Part shown: piece by piece, positions 18,208-26,637 of the stretch
Numbering within the stretch: position 1 is the first letter of the stretch
Layout: each line of letters opens with the position of its first letter
Origin: Candidatus Poribacteria bacterium
GTDB lineage: Bacteria; Poribacteria; WGA-4E; WGA-3G
Assembly (NCBI GenBank): GCA_022826805.1
Contig: JAJDUH010000058.1
Location: 1 to 64,000 of the forward strand
Direction: 5' to 3'
DNA: 64,000 nt
Notes under the pieces: model-generated
What the model was told of the DNA's origin: nothing
Database searches by the model: none
The model's input: the letters and a program-made list of their open reading frames with translations, nothing else
Position numbers and translations under genes: made by a program

Positions 18208-18825
18208 ATGAGAAGGCACATAACAATACACACTGAACCCAACAATTTCGATGAGCAGGAACTCGTCACGCGTGCCCAGAACGGCGAGGCAAATGCTTTT
18301 AATCCGCTCGTGTCCAAATATCAGCACAAAATCTATAACCTCATTTACAAGCGAGTTGGCGACCGAGAGACAGCGAAAGACCTCTGTCAAGAAGTGTTCT
18401 TAAAGGCATGGCAGGCATTGCCTAATTTCAGAGGGCAGTCCGTATTTTATAGTTGGCTCTACCAAATTGCTGTCAATTGTTGTATTGACTTCATCCGAAA
18501 ACAAGATAGGCGATATGTTTTAGGATCAGAGGGATTGCCTCAGAATCCAGACGATACACTTCGTATAATCGAGACGCAACCTTCACCTTGTGAAATCCTT
18601 GAAAGGAAAGAGCTTGGACACATCATCCGTAAAGCTGTGCAGCAGTTGCCTTCGGGACAGCGTCTCTCCTTTCGTCTGCGATATTTTCATGAACTTCCGA
18701 TAAAACAGATTGCTTTACGCATGAACAAATCGGAGGGAACCATTAAAACGAATCTACACCACGCACGCCACAAACTCCGAAATATGCTGCGTCCCTATCT
18801 GCAAAACGAACCATTTCCATGGTAA
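18208..18825 (+). CDS. ECF RNA polymerase sigma factor (SigW-like)
   Basis: A 205-aa extracytoplasmic-function sigma factor. Region 2 spans about 25-100 (FNPLVSKYQHKIYNLIYKRV, AKDLCQEVFLKAW, FYSWLYQIAVNCCIDFIRK). Region 4 spans about 145-195 (QQLPSGQRLSFRLRYFHEL, IALRMNKSEGTIKTNLHHAR). It has no C-terminal extension, unlike the sigma-propeller protein, and no anti-sigma gene follows. It starts 33 bp after the TolC-like gene behind AAGGAG, so it is probably the last gene of the export run. Confidence 0.9.
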   Translation: MRRHITIHTEPNNFDEQELVTRAQNGEANAFNPLVSKYQHKIYNLIYKRVGDRETAKDLCQEVFLKAWQALPNFRGQSVFYSWLYQIAVNCCIDFIRKQDRRYVLGSEGLPQNPDDTLRIIETQPSPCEILERKELGHIIRKAVQQLPSGQRLSFRLRYFHELPIKQIALRMNKSEGTIKTNLHHARHKLRNMLRPYLQNEPFPW

Positions 18826-19187
18826 AATCTCTACGCCACTGTAGATAGGAATTAGATTCTTTTCATTCCTTCCGTGTCGGATTTACTATCTCCCTTGCCC
18901 AAGCCGGTGCAACGGTATTTGACTTACTACTTTGAATTTGCTTCATTCGGCGAGTCCTGATGTTCGTAGTCTTTGAATACATTGTATAGCGTCTAACATA
19001 CAACTGAGTTTTTTCAAGCGTGATGTTTCGGTAGGTGTTCTTTGTGCTACACATTTTTGGCAGAATATGGTATACTATATAAAACGCACTGCCTACCGTA
19101 TGTATTGATTGTAGTTTCTATGTAAACCGCAGTTCGCAAATCCCTTTACAAAACAACCCAATCTGTGAGAAGGAGCAAGAAGCCAAG
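18826..19187. other. intergenic region before uvrB
   Basis: This 362-bp gap holds no convincing gene; a 63-codon minus-strand frame at 18863-19054 has no ribosome site or recognisable motif. TATACTATAT at 19071-19080 is shared with the lexA promoter and may mark an SOS element. The uvrB ribosome site is weak (GAAGGAG, about 13 nt from the ATG). Confidence 0.4.
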
Positions 19188-21239
19188 ATGAGAGAGAATT
19201 GGGAATTGCTGACGGAGATTGACTGCCCAGAAGATGACGCTCCTGAATTGGAGCACCAGAAATTTGAGCTAATCTCAGACTTTGAACCACAGGGTGACCA
19301 ACCTCAAGCCATTGACCAACTCACAGAAGGACTTTCCCGTGGGGATAAGGCACAGACGCTGTTGGGTGTAACAGGTTCTGGCAAAACTTACACGATGGCG
19401 AATGTAATCCAGAACGTCCAGTTGCCCACGCTTGTGATCTCGCCGAATAAAACGCTTTCTGCGCAGCTCTACAACGAATTCCGCCTGTTTTTTCCAAATA
19501 ACGCCGTTCACTACTTCGTCAGCGATTACGAGTACTATCAACCCGAGGCATACATTCCGTCTACGGATACCTTTATCGAAAAAGATGTTCGTATTAACGA
19601 AGAAATCACGCGGATGCGGCTCGCTGCAACGGCATCCCTAATATCGCGGCGCGATGTTATCGTTGTTGCAAGTGTTTCCTGCCTCTATGGTCTTGGATCC
19701 CCGCGAGAATTTGAGAACCAACGCGTCCAAATAACAGTCGGAGACGTTGTTCGGCGCGATGCCCTCCTACGTGCCTTCGTTGATATTCAATACATCCGCA
19801 ACGATGTCGAATTCTGGCAAGGCATCTTCCGCGCACGCGGCGATGTCATTGAGGTATTTCCTGCATATAGCGAAAACGCTTACCGCATCGAACTCTTTGG
19901 TGACGAAATCGATCGCATTAGCGAGATTGATACCACAACGGGTGAGGTATTGGCGCAGCGGGACTTCCTTGAAATTTATCCGGCTAAGCATTTCATGACC
20001 GATGCCGAAATCTTCGACGAGGCATTAATTAATATTGAGCTTGAACTCCAAGAGCGGATTCTCACTTTTGAGAAGGAAAATAAATTGCTGGAAGCGCAAC
20101 GCATTGAACAGCGCACCCGTTTTGATTTGGAAATGCTACGTGAGGTGGGTTACTGCTCTGGTATTGAAAACTACTCACGGCATCTTTCAGGACTACAACC
20201 GGGTGAACCGCCATATTGCCTCATGCACTACTTCCCCGACGACTTCCTACTTTTTATTGATGAATCCCACGTAACCATCCCGCAGCTACGCGGTATGTAT
20301 CGTGGCGACCGGTCACGAAAGGAGACACTCGTCAAGTATGGATTCCGTTTGCCTTCTGCATTAGACAATCGTCCCCTCCGTTTCGACGAGGTTGAAGGAC
20401 GAGTCAACCAGGTTATTTTTGTCTCCGCGACACCCGGTTCCTATGAGATGGAAAACGGGGCACAAGTTGTGGAGCAGATTATCCGTCCTACAGGACTGGT
20501 TGATCCCAAAATCACTATCCATCCAGTAAGAGGACAGGTAGACCATCTCATTGGTAGGATCAAGGAGCGCGTCAAACGCAAACAGCGAGTGCTCGTTACA
20601 ACCCTCACCAAGCGTATGGCGGAAGATTTGACCGAATACTTAACCGAAGCGGGTATCCGTGCCGATTACATGCACTCTGAAATCGATGTATTTGATCGTG
20701 CTCGCATTCTACGCCAACTTCGCGAAGGTGTTTTCGATGTACTTGTTGGCATCAACCTACTTCGCGAAGGACTCGACCTACCAGAAGTCTCTCTCGTCGC
20801 AATCTTAGACGCTGACCGACCCGGTTTCCTACGATCTGTCAGATCGCTCGTTCAAACCGCTGGACGTGCCGCTCGGAACGTTGATGGCGAGGTAATCTTA
20901 TACGGTGATGACGTTACAGATGCGATGGCAGAAGCGATACAGGAGACACAACGCCGCCGAGACATCCAACTTCAGTATAACGTTGATAACGACATCACAC
21001 CTGTCACGATTGAAAAAGCGATTCAAGAACTCATTGCCGAGTCTGAGACGGAATATAAGGCAAAAGAATCCAGCAAACAGGTTCCTACCGTAGAGGACAT
21101 TGAACCTCAAGATATTGAGGCGATGATTACAGACCTAACACGACAGATGCGAAAGGCTGCCGTTGAACTTGACTATGAAGAAGCCGCCGCCTTACGCGAC
21201 CGTATTGCCGAACTTAAGGAGCAGTCGGTGGCGCAATAA
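19188..21239 (+). CDS. uvrB: excinuclease ABC subunit B
   Basis: This 683-aa protein is UvrB, the damage-verifying helicase of nucleotide excision repair, which acts with UvrA and UvrC. Walker A is GVTGSGKT (60-67). The beta-hairpin segment is SDYEYYQPEAYIPSTD, and the helicase motifs include DESHVTIPQL, QVIFVSATPG, GINLLREGLDLPEVS and QTAGRAARN. A UVR domain (LDYEEAAALRDRIAELK) closes the protein at about 650-680. Length fits the family, with about 20 extra N-terminal residues. A possible LexA-linked element lies about 110 bp upstream. Confidence 0.97.
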   Translation: MRENWELLTEIDCPEDDAPELEHQKFELISDFEPQGDQPQAIDQLTEGLSRGDKAQTLLGVTGSGKTYTMANVIQNVQLPTLVISPNKTLSAQLYNEFRLFFPNNAVHYFVSDYEYYQPEAYIPSTDTFIEKDVRINEEITRMRLAATASLISRRDVIVVASVSCLYGLGSPREFENQRVQITVGDVVRRDALLRAFVDIQYIRNDVEFWQGIFRARGDVIEVFPAYSENAYRIELFGDEIDRISEIDTTTGEVLAQRDFLEIYPAKHFMTDAEIFDEALINIELELQERILTFEKENKLLEAQRIEQRTRFDLEMLREVGYCSGIENYSRHLSGLQPGEPPYCLMHYFPDDFLLFIDESHVTIPQLRGMYRGDRSRKETLVKYGFRLPSALDNRPLRFDEVEGRVNQVIFVSATPGSYEMENGAQVVEQIIRPTGLVDPKITIHPVRGQVDHLIGRIKERVKRKQRVLVTTLTKRMAEDLTEYLTEAGIRADYMHSEIDVFDRARILRQLREGVFDVLVGINLLREGLDLPEVSLVAILDADRPGFLRSVRSLVQTAGRAARNVDGEVILYGDDVTDAMAEAIQETQRRRDIQLQYNVDNDITPVTIEKAIQELIAESETEYKAKESSKQVPTVEDIEPQDIEAMITDLTRQMRKAAVELDYEEAAALRDRIAELKEQSVAQ

Positions 21240-21265
21240 CTGCAAGCGCATTGTTTAAAATCTTA

Positions 21266-21447
21266 TAGGACTTACGCACTTCCTCTTAAAGTCCCCCTAC
21301 CCCCCTGATAAGGGCGGGGAAGCCCATACGGGCTTCATACCGTTGATTTGATATGGGGGGTTGGGGGATTTAGGGGGTTAAAAACACCGAAATAGCGACT
21401 TTTTCAGGAAAAAACATATCCTGTTTGTTCAATTTGCGTAAGTCCTA
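21266..21447. mobile_element. 182-bp MITE with 13-bp TIRs and TCTTA target duplication
   Basis: Perfect terminal inverted repeats TAGGACTTACGCA (21266-21278) and TGCGTAAGTCCTA (21435-21447) are flanked by TCTTA on both sides (21261-21265 and 21448-21452). The interior is itself a fold-back, with a C-rich stretch near 21291-21306 opposite G-runs at about 21355-21379. There is no coding capacity, so it is a non-autonomous element that would need a transposase supplied elsewhere. Confidence 0.85.
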
Positions 21448-21615
21448 TCTTAGTTAGATATTTCAATTTAAATCTTGCATTTCAAAACCTAATCTGCTAA
21501 TGTACGGTAGTTAGTAATTTCAAAATTCATAACTTCATCTCCAGAGGATTAATGCGTTTCGTGATTCAGAATTAAAAATGTTAGTCTTCTTGAGAAACTG
21601 AGAAAGGACTTTACA

Positions 21616-21873
21616 ATGTTTGTTTGTGTAGCATGTGGTTATTTGTGGAAAGAAGCAGATAGTCCACCAGACGAGTGCCCAGCGTGCACGGCACCCAAAG
21701 AAAAATACATTCCTTATGATGACCGCGCGGAACGATGGGTGAAGCGTGCAGTAGCAGCCCATGTCATGTATCCAGATGAAGAAGGCGCAGACCTACGTGC
21801 AGAAAATTCCGCACTCTCGTCACATGTCAGATTCGCCCTCGTTGGATTACTCGGTGACCTACAAAAAGAGTAA
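21616..21873 (+). CDS. rubredoxin-like zinc-ribbon protein
   Basis: An 85-aa protein whose N-terminal 35 residues are a rubredoxin/rubrerythrin-type knuckle pair: CVACGYLW and CPACTAPKEKY. These four cysteines probably bind iron or zinc. The C-terminal 50 residues form a probable helix without known motifs. AAGGAC precedes the ATG and a clear terminator follows. It may serve as a small electron carrier or as a metal-ribbon regulatory protein; the tail is unlike free rubredoxin. Confidence 0.7.
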   Translation: MFVCVACGYLWKEADSPPDECPACTAPKEKYIPYDDRAERWVKRAVAAHVMYPDEEGADLRAENSALSSHVRFALVGLLGDLQKE

Positions 21874-21880
21874 GACGTGA

Positions 21881-21921
21881 AGGATCCTCGATTTCCCAGG
21901 TCGAGGTTCCTTTTTCGTTTT
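21881..21921 (+). terminator. intrinsic terminator after the rubredoxin-like gene
   Basis: AGGATCCTCGA (21881-21891) pairs with TCGAGGTTCCT (21901-21911), one mismatch and a 9-nt loop, followed by a T-rich run (TTTTCGTTTTT). Confidence 0.85.
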
Positions 21922-21933
21922 TCTATCAGTATT

Positions 21934-21961
21934 TTGGTATTTAATTTATACTGAATATAAA
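21934..21961 (+). promoter_or_regulatory. possible promoter of the M16 peptidase pair
   Basis: TTGGTA (21934-21939), 16 bp and TATAAA (21956-21961) lie about 95 bp before the first M16 start. Confidence 0.4.
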
Positions 21962-22056
21962 ATACCGCTCGGTTTACGGGCAGAAATTTAAACAGAAAGG
22001 ATACGGCATTCTCCAACACTCGACCCTCTGTCGAAGAAACTGCCGTAATATCGGAA

Positions 22057-23574
22057 ATGAAAAAAATACGTTATTTGCTGATCCTATTCTTTATTGCCTT
22101 ATGCGGAATAGCATCAGCACAAGATCTATCGGATCGAGTGGTGGAGCACATTTTCCCCAACGGTCTGAAATTATTGATGATTGAACGCCACACCTCGCCG
22201 ACTATCGCTCCTTACATCCTCTTTAGAGCCGGTTCCGTAGATGAATCAGACGATACACGCGGTATCGCACACATGTTAGAACACATGCTGTTCAAAGGCA
22301 CGAAGACAATCGGCACAACAGACTATGAAAAAGAGAAAGAGGTGCTTGCCGAGATTGATCGGATAGGCGATGCGCTCGATATGGAACGGGCAAAAGGTCC
22401 CAGGGCGGACGCCAATAAGATTACTGAATTGGAAGCGGCACTCAAAGAGCAACAGGAGCGCGCAAAGGAATGGATCGTCACCGGCGAGTATACCGAAATC
22501 TATACACAACACGGTAGCACCGGATTCAACGCTGGTACCTCCGTTGACTATACCATTTACACAGTGGAATTGCCAGCCAATAAATTAGAGTTGTGGGCAA
22601 TGCTTGAATCTGATCGGCTTAAGAACGCCGTTCTACGCGAATTTTATGTGGAACGCGAAGCCGTCAAAGAAGAACGCCGGATGCGTGTTGATACCCAACC
22701 CGGTGGTAAACTCTATGAACAGTTTATCGCTGCTGCTTTTACTGCCCACCCTTACGGTATACCCATTATCGGTTGGCCCTCAGATATTGCCATGCTCAAT
22801 CGACGCAAAGCTGAGGAATTTTTCCGTATTCACTACGCGCCAAATAACTCAATTATGGTTATTGTCGGGAGTATTAACCCCGAAAAAACGATCGCGCTTA
22901 TTGACAAATACTTCGGTGATATGCAGCCACAACCGCTCCCTCCTGAAGTCACAACTAAAGAACTTCCGCAGGAAGGGGAACGCCGCATCGAGGTCGAGTT
23001 TGATGCTGAACCCCAACTCATGATTGGCTATCATAAACCGACGGTCCCGCATTTTGACGACTATGTGTTTGATATGATTAGTGCGATACTTTCTGATGGA
23101 CGTACTTCTCGGTTCTATAAGAACATTGTGGAGCAGAGCATAGCTGTTTCTGCTGACGCGATAAACGGGTATCCCGGTGGACGCTACGACAATCTTTTTG
23201 TTATAAGTGCTACACCACGTTCACCGAACACAACCGCCGATGTTGAAGCGGCAATTTACGCCGAACTCGAAAGGCTTAAAACTGAACCTGTTGAGGAAAA
23301 GGAATTTAAACGTATTCTCAAACAGGTTGATGCCAGTTTCATCCGAGGTCTTAGTTCAAATGCCGGAATGGCGCGTCAATTAACTTACTATGAAGCACTC
23401 GCAGGCGACTGGCGTTATATATTGGGTTGGCGTGAAAATATGTATAAGATTACACCTGAAGACATCATGAAAGTCGCAAATACCTATTTAACAAAAAGCA
23501 ATCGCACCGTCGCTACACTCGTTAAAAAAGAAGCAGTAGCACCCGCCGGTGACAACGCGGAGGGCAGTGAATAA
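22057..23574 (+). CDS. M16 family zinc metalloprotease (active subunit)
   Basis: A 505-aa secreted insulinase-type peptidase with signal peptide residues 1-21 (ends SAQ). The inverted zinc motif HMLEH is at His72-Glu75-His76, with the distal glutamate in YVEREAVKEERR. An insertion rich in Glu and Lys (about 85-150) follows the zinc motif, as in one PqqL-like subgroup. The second M16 half covers about 205-480. Its stop overlaps the next start by one base (TAATG), so the two products are translationally coupled and probably form a heterodimer in the periplasm. Confidence 0.9.
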   Translation: MKKIRYLLILFFIALCGIASAQDLSDRVVEHIFPNGLKLLMIERHTSPTIAPYILFRAGSVDESDDTRGIAHMLEHMLFKGTKTIGTTDYEKEKEVLAEIDRIGDALDMERAKGPRADANKITELEAALKEQQERAKEWIVTGEYTEIYTQHGSTGFNAGTSVDYTIYTVELPANKLELWAMLESDRLKNAVLREFYVEREAVKEERRMRVDTQPGGKLYEQFIAAAFTAHPYGIPIIGWPSDIAMLNRRKAEEFFRIHYAPNNSIMVIVGSINPEKTIALIDKYFGDMQPQPLPPEVTTKELPQEGERRIEVEFDAEPQLMIGYHKPTVPHFDDYVFDMISAILSDGRTSRFYKNIVEQSIAVSADAINGYPGGRYDNLFVISATPRSPNTTADVEAAIYAELERLKTEPVEEKEFKRILKQVDASFIRGLSSNAGMARQLTYYEALAGDWRYILGWRENMYKITPEDIMKVANTYLTKSNRTVATLVKKEAVAPAGDNAEGSE

Positions 23575-25721
23575 TGAAAAAATGGACCTCTACGGGACTT
23601 CTTATCATCACACTGATCGTTGGGCTCATCGTGTGGTGTACTCCCACTACGTTCGCGAGACCACACGAAGAACTCACTTTTGAGCCGATTGAATTTAAGC
23701 CTCCCGTTCCGGAGAAGCGGACGCTCTCAAATGGAATGAAGCTCTACCTCATCGAAGACCACGAGTTACCGCTTTTTAGAATCAGCGGTTTAATCAAAAC
23801 CGGCGACATCTACGATCCTGCCGATAAAGTAGGCTTATCATCTATATTCGCAAGCGTCATGAGGACGGGTGGTACAGTGTCGCGTGACCCCGATGCCTTG
23901 AATGAGGAATTGGAATCCATGGCGGCCTCTGTTGAAGTCGGTATGTCCCGCGAATACGGGACAATTAATCTCTCGACACTCGCAGAAGATATCGACAAAG
24001 GCTTGGAAATCTTTGCTGATGTCCTTAGGAATCCTGCGTTTCGTGAAGATAAACTGGAACTCCGAAAACAACAGTCAATCGAACGCATCCGTCGACGCAA
24101 TGATAATCCTATTCAGCTCGCATGGCGTAACTTCTCCGCCCTGCTATACGGAACCGATCATCCTTTCGGGTGGTATACTGAGATGGAGGGCATCGAAAGT
24201 ATTACCGTTGACGATCTCAAAACATTCCATGCGAAATATTACTATCCCAATAACATAATGCTCGCGATTACAGGCGACTTTGATACGGAAACCTTGATCG
24301 CTCAACTTGAAAAGGTATTTGAGGGATGGGGAGCCGCAGAGATTGCATTTCCTGACGTTCCAACAGTGGACGGCACCTCGAAACCTTCTGTTAATTACAT
24401 CTTCAAGGATCTACCGCAAACAACGATGTTAATCGGACATTTCGGTATCAAGCGCACTCCCGATTTTCCTGATTTTTTCGCGCTCCGAGTCATGAACGAT
24501 ATTCTCGGTGAAAGTGGTTTTACCTCTCGCCTTATGACGGAAGTACGTGAAAAACACGGACTCGCCTATATGGTCGGTAGTATAATGCAAACAACATACT
24601 ACACAAATCCGGGAGAGTTTTTTGCTTATTCACAGACCCGGACTGAGAAAACAGCCGAGGCGATTTCTCTCATTGTTGATGTCGTCAAGGGGCTCCGTGA
24701 TACGCCTGTACCGCAAGATGAACTGCAGCGAACTAAAGATTCACTCATCAATTCGTTTGTTTTTGGTTTTGAAAGCAGCGCGCAAATCGCATTTCAGCAG
24801 ATGATGCTCGATTATCGCCGTTATGCCTCAGATTTCCTTGAGACCTATACCGATAATATCGCTAAGGTCACAGCAGCAGACGTGCAGGCAGTCGCACAAA
24901 AATATCTCCATCCGGACGCTCTCACGATTGTCACTGTCGGAAATAAAGCCAATTTTGATCGACCCCTTGATGAATTCGGGGCAGTTAACGAGATTGAGAT
25001 AGAGCAACCCGAACCACCTCCTGTTGAACCGATGCCTGAAGCGAGTGAGACGGACATGGCGAAAGCCAAAGAAGTCCTCGCAGCAGCAGCTGAGGCACAC
25101 GGTGGACTTGAGAAACTGCAAACAGTGAAGAATATTGTCATGGAAGCACGCGCTACGGCGAACTCGCCCATGGGTCAAATGCAAATAGAGGGCAAGTCAT
25201 ACTATCTCTATCCTGACAAATTCAGGCAAGATGTCAAGCTGCCGCAGGGTGAAATGGGTTATGTCTATGATGGCACCTCTGGATTTGCAAATACGCCAAT
25301 GGGGGTTCAACCGCTTCCTCCTGATATGCTTAATTCCTTTAAGGATGGTGTTTTCAGAGAAACGATATGGCTGCTGACGAATCTCTCACAGAACGATATT
25401 CCAGTTCAGTATGCTGGCACGGAAGAGGTGCAAGGCAAATCCGCACATGTTCTTCTCGTTACGCAGCCATCTGGCGAGGTCTTACGGCTTTTTGTGAGTG
25501 AGGAGACAAATCTTATCGTGAAGCTTGCCTTCCGCGAGACGGCACAAGGCGTTACTGCAAATAGGGAAACGTTCATAGATGATTATCGTGATGTCGATGG
25601 TATCAAAGTCGCACATCATATAGTCCAGAATGTAGATGGCGAACTCTTTACCGAAAGTTGGGTGACAGGCGTCACACTGAACGCTGAGCTTGAAGAGTCG
25701 TTATTCCAGGAGTCAAATTAG
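23574..25721 (+). CDS. M16 family protein, inactive subunit with C-terminal lipoprotein-like domain
   Basis: A 715-aa exported protein. Residues 1-30 are a signal peptide. The M16 fold spans about 40-475, but the zinc motif is lost: the segment aligned with HxxEH reads SSIFASVMRTGGT. This matches the known active/inactive pairing of bacterial M16B proteins. Residues about 495-715 form an extra beta-rich domain resembling LolA or outer-membrane lipoprotein-sorting folds (AEAHGGLEKLQTVKNIVMEA, DDYRDVDGIKVAHHI). It overlaps the previous gene by 1 nt. Confidence 0.85.
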   Translation: MKKWTSTGLLIITLIVGLIVWCTPTTFARPHEELTFEPIEFKPPVPEKRTLSNGMKLYLIEDHELPLFRISGLIKTGDIYDPADKVGLSSIFASVMRTGGTVSRDPDALNEELESMAASVEVGMSREYGTINLSTLAEDIDKGLEIFADVLRNPAFREDKLELRKQQSIERIRRRNDNPIQLAWRNFSALLYGTDHPFGWYTEMEGIESITVDDLKTFHAKYYYPNNIMLAITGDFDTETLIAQLEKVFEGWGAAEIAFPDVPTVDGTSKPSVNYIFKDLPQTTMLIGHFGIKRTPDFPDFFALRVMNDILGESGFTSRLMTEVREKHGLAYMVGSIMQTTYYTNPGEFFAYSQTRTEKTAEAISLIVDVVKGLRDTPVPQDELQRTKDSLINSFVFGFESSAQIAFQQMMLDYRRYASDFLETYTDNIAKVTAADVQAVAQKYLHPDALTIVTVGNKANFDRPLDEFGAVNEIEIEQPEPPPVEPMPEASETDMAKAKEVLAAAAEAHGGLEKLQTVKNIVMEARATANSPMGQMQIEGKSYYLYPDKFRQDVKLPQGEMGYVYDGTSGFANTPMGVQPLPPDMLNSFKDGVFRETIWLLTNLSQNDIPVQYAGTEEVQGKSAHVLLVTQPSGEVLRLFVSEETNLIVKLAFRETAQGVTANRETFIDDYRDVDGIKVAHHIVQNVDGELFTESWVTGVTLNAELEESLFQESN

Positions 25722-25739
25722 GCTATCAAAGCCTAATTT
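25715..25739 (+). terminator. hairpin overlapping the stop codon of the M16 operon
   Basis: AAATTAGGCT (25715-25724) and AGCCTAATTT (25730-25739) are exact complements around a 5-nt loop. The stop codon lies in the left arm. The T-run after it is weak, so it may be an attenuating rather than full terminator. Confidence 0.55.
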
Positions 25740-25755
25740 GGCTTTGCTTTACATT

Positions 25756-26535
25756 ATGAAAGAACTCAATTTACGCGTCCGCTACTTTCAAGATAGCACA
25801 CCCGCAGATGTGCCGTGCCGAGAGACTGCTTTCATCCGTCGTGAGTTTGAAATGCCGTTGCCGATTGAGGAGACCGCCTTGGTCCTCGTTGATGTATGGA
25901 ACGTGCATTTCATCGAAACTTGGATAGAACGCGCCGCGCAGATAACGACTGAGTGCGTTGTGCCGGTATTAGACGCTGCGCGGCAGGTGGGCTTAACAAT
26001 CGTACATGCCCCCTCGCCGCCAGTAGCCGAACAGTATCCACAACTCAAACGGCACAAACCGCCTGAGCCGTCTGTGCCTTCAGCGTGGCCCCCCGCTGAC
26101 TTCCGAAGCCGGGCGGGGGACTACGCCGTTTATCGCGGGCCCCGTAGCCAACCGCCGGGTATCGGTGGGCATTGGGACAAACTCGCATCGCAGCTTTCTA
26201 TCTCTCCTACGATTGATGTGAAACCTGAAGAGTTTGTAATCGCGACGGGACAACAGTTGCATGCGTTGCTGGAGGGGCGGCGTATTTTACATCTGCTCTT
26301 TGCGGGTTTTGCAACAAATTGGTGTGTATTGGGCAGGGATTACGGCATCAGATCTATGGGGCGATATGGTTATAACATTATCCTGCTCCGCGATGCCACG
26401 ACGGGTGTAGAGTTCCCCGATACCTACGATAATCTGTTCACCACAGAAATCTCCGTTCGAGAGGTGGAACAGCAATACGGTTTTAGCGCATCAAATGCCG
26501 ATCTCTTCGAGGCGGTTAACGGACTGTCTACGTGA
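25756..26535 (+). CDS. isochorismatase-like cysteine hydrolase
   Basis: A 259-aa cytoplasmic protein of the isochorismatase/nicotinamidase fold. Catalytic Asp46 lies in LVLVDVWNVHF and nucleophile Cys190 in FAGFATNWCVLGRDYG, followed by the typical GYNIILLRDATTG strand and turn. The reaction type is C-N or ether hydrolysis of a small metabolite; the substrate is unknown. I prefer ATG 25756, because the upstream in-frame start lies inside the M16 gene. A terminator follows. Confidence 0.75.
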   Translation: MKELNLRVRYFQDSTPADVPCRETAFIRREFEMPLPIEETALVLVDVWNVHFIETWIERAAQITTECVVPVLDAARQVGLTIVHAPSPPVAEQYPQLKRHKPPEPSVPSAWPPADFRSRAGDYAVYRGPRSQPPGIGGHWDKLASQLSISPTIDVKPEEFVIATGQQLHALLEGRRILHLLFAGFATNWCVLGRDYGIRSMGRYGYNIILLRDATTGVEFPDTYDNLFTTEISVREVEQQYGFSASNADLFEAVNGLST

Positions 26536-26568
26536 AGTTTTGTAGATAGACACTCATTTTTCGTTGTT

Positions 26569-26595
26569 AGGCGAGGTCTCCGTGCCTCGCCTTTT
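26569..26595 (+). terminator. intrinsic terminator with GGCGAGG core
   Basis: AGGCGAGG (26569-26576) pairs with CCTCGCCT (26585-26592) around an 8-nt loop, followed by TTT. The stem core is shared with hairpins at 43033 and 51511. Confidence 0.75.
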
Positions 26596-26637
26596 CGCAT
26601 ATATTTGTACGCGAAAATCTGTGAATTGTCAAAATAA

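Noticed and set aside
18863..19054. 63-codon minus-strand frame before uvrB
   Set aside because: No ribosome site, no recognisable motif, and unusual composition; treated as noncoding.
21355..21379. G-quadruplex in the MITE
   Set aside because: Only three G-runs are separated by loops, so a standard four-tract quadruplex is not supported; hairpin pairing with the C-rich stretch is likelier.
21535..22019. Minus-strand frames opposite the rubredoxin-like gene
   Set aside because: They overlap a plus-strand gene with ribosome site, cysteine knuckles and terminator; they show no family features.
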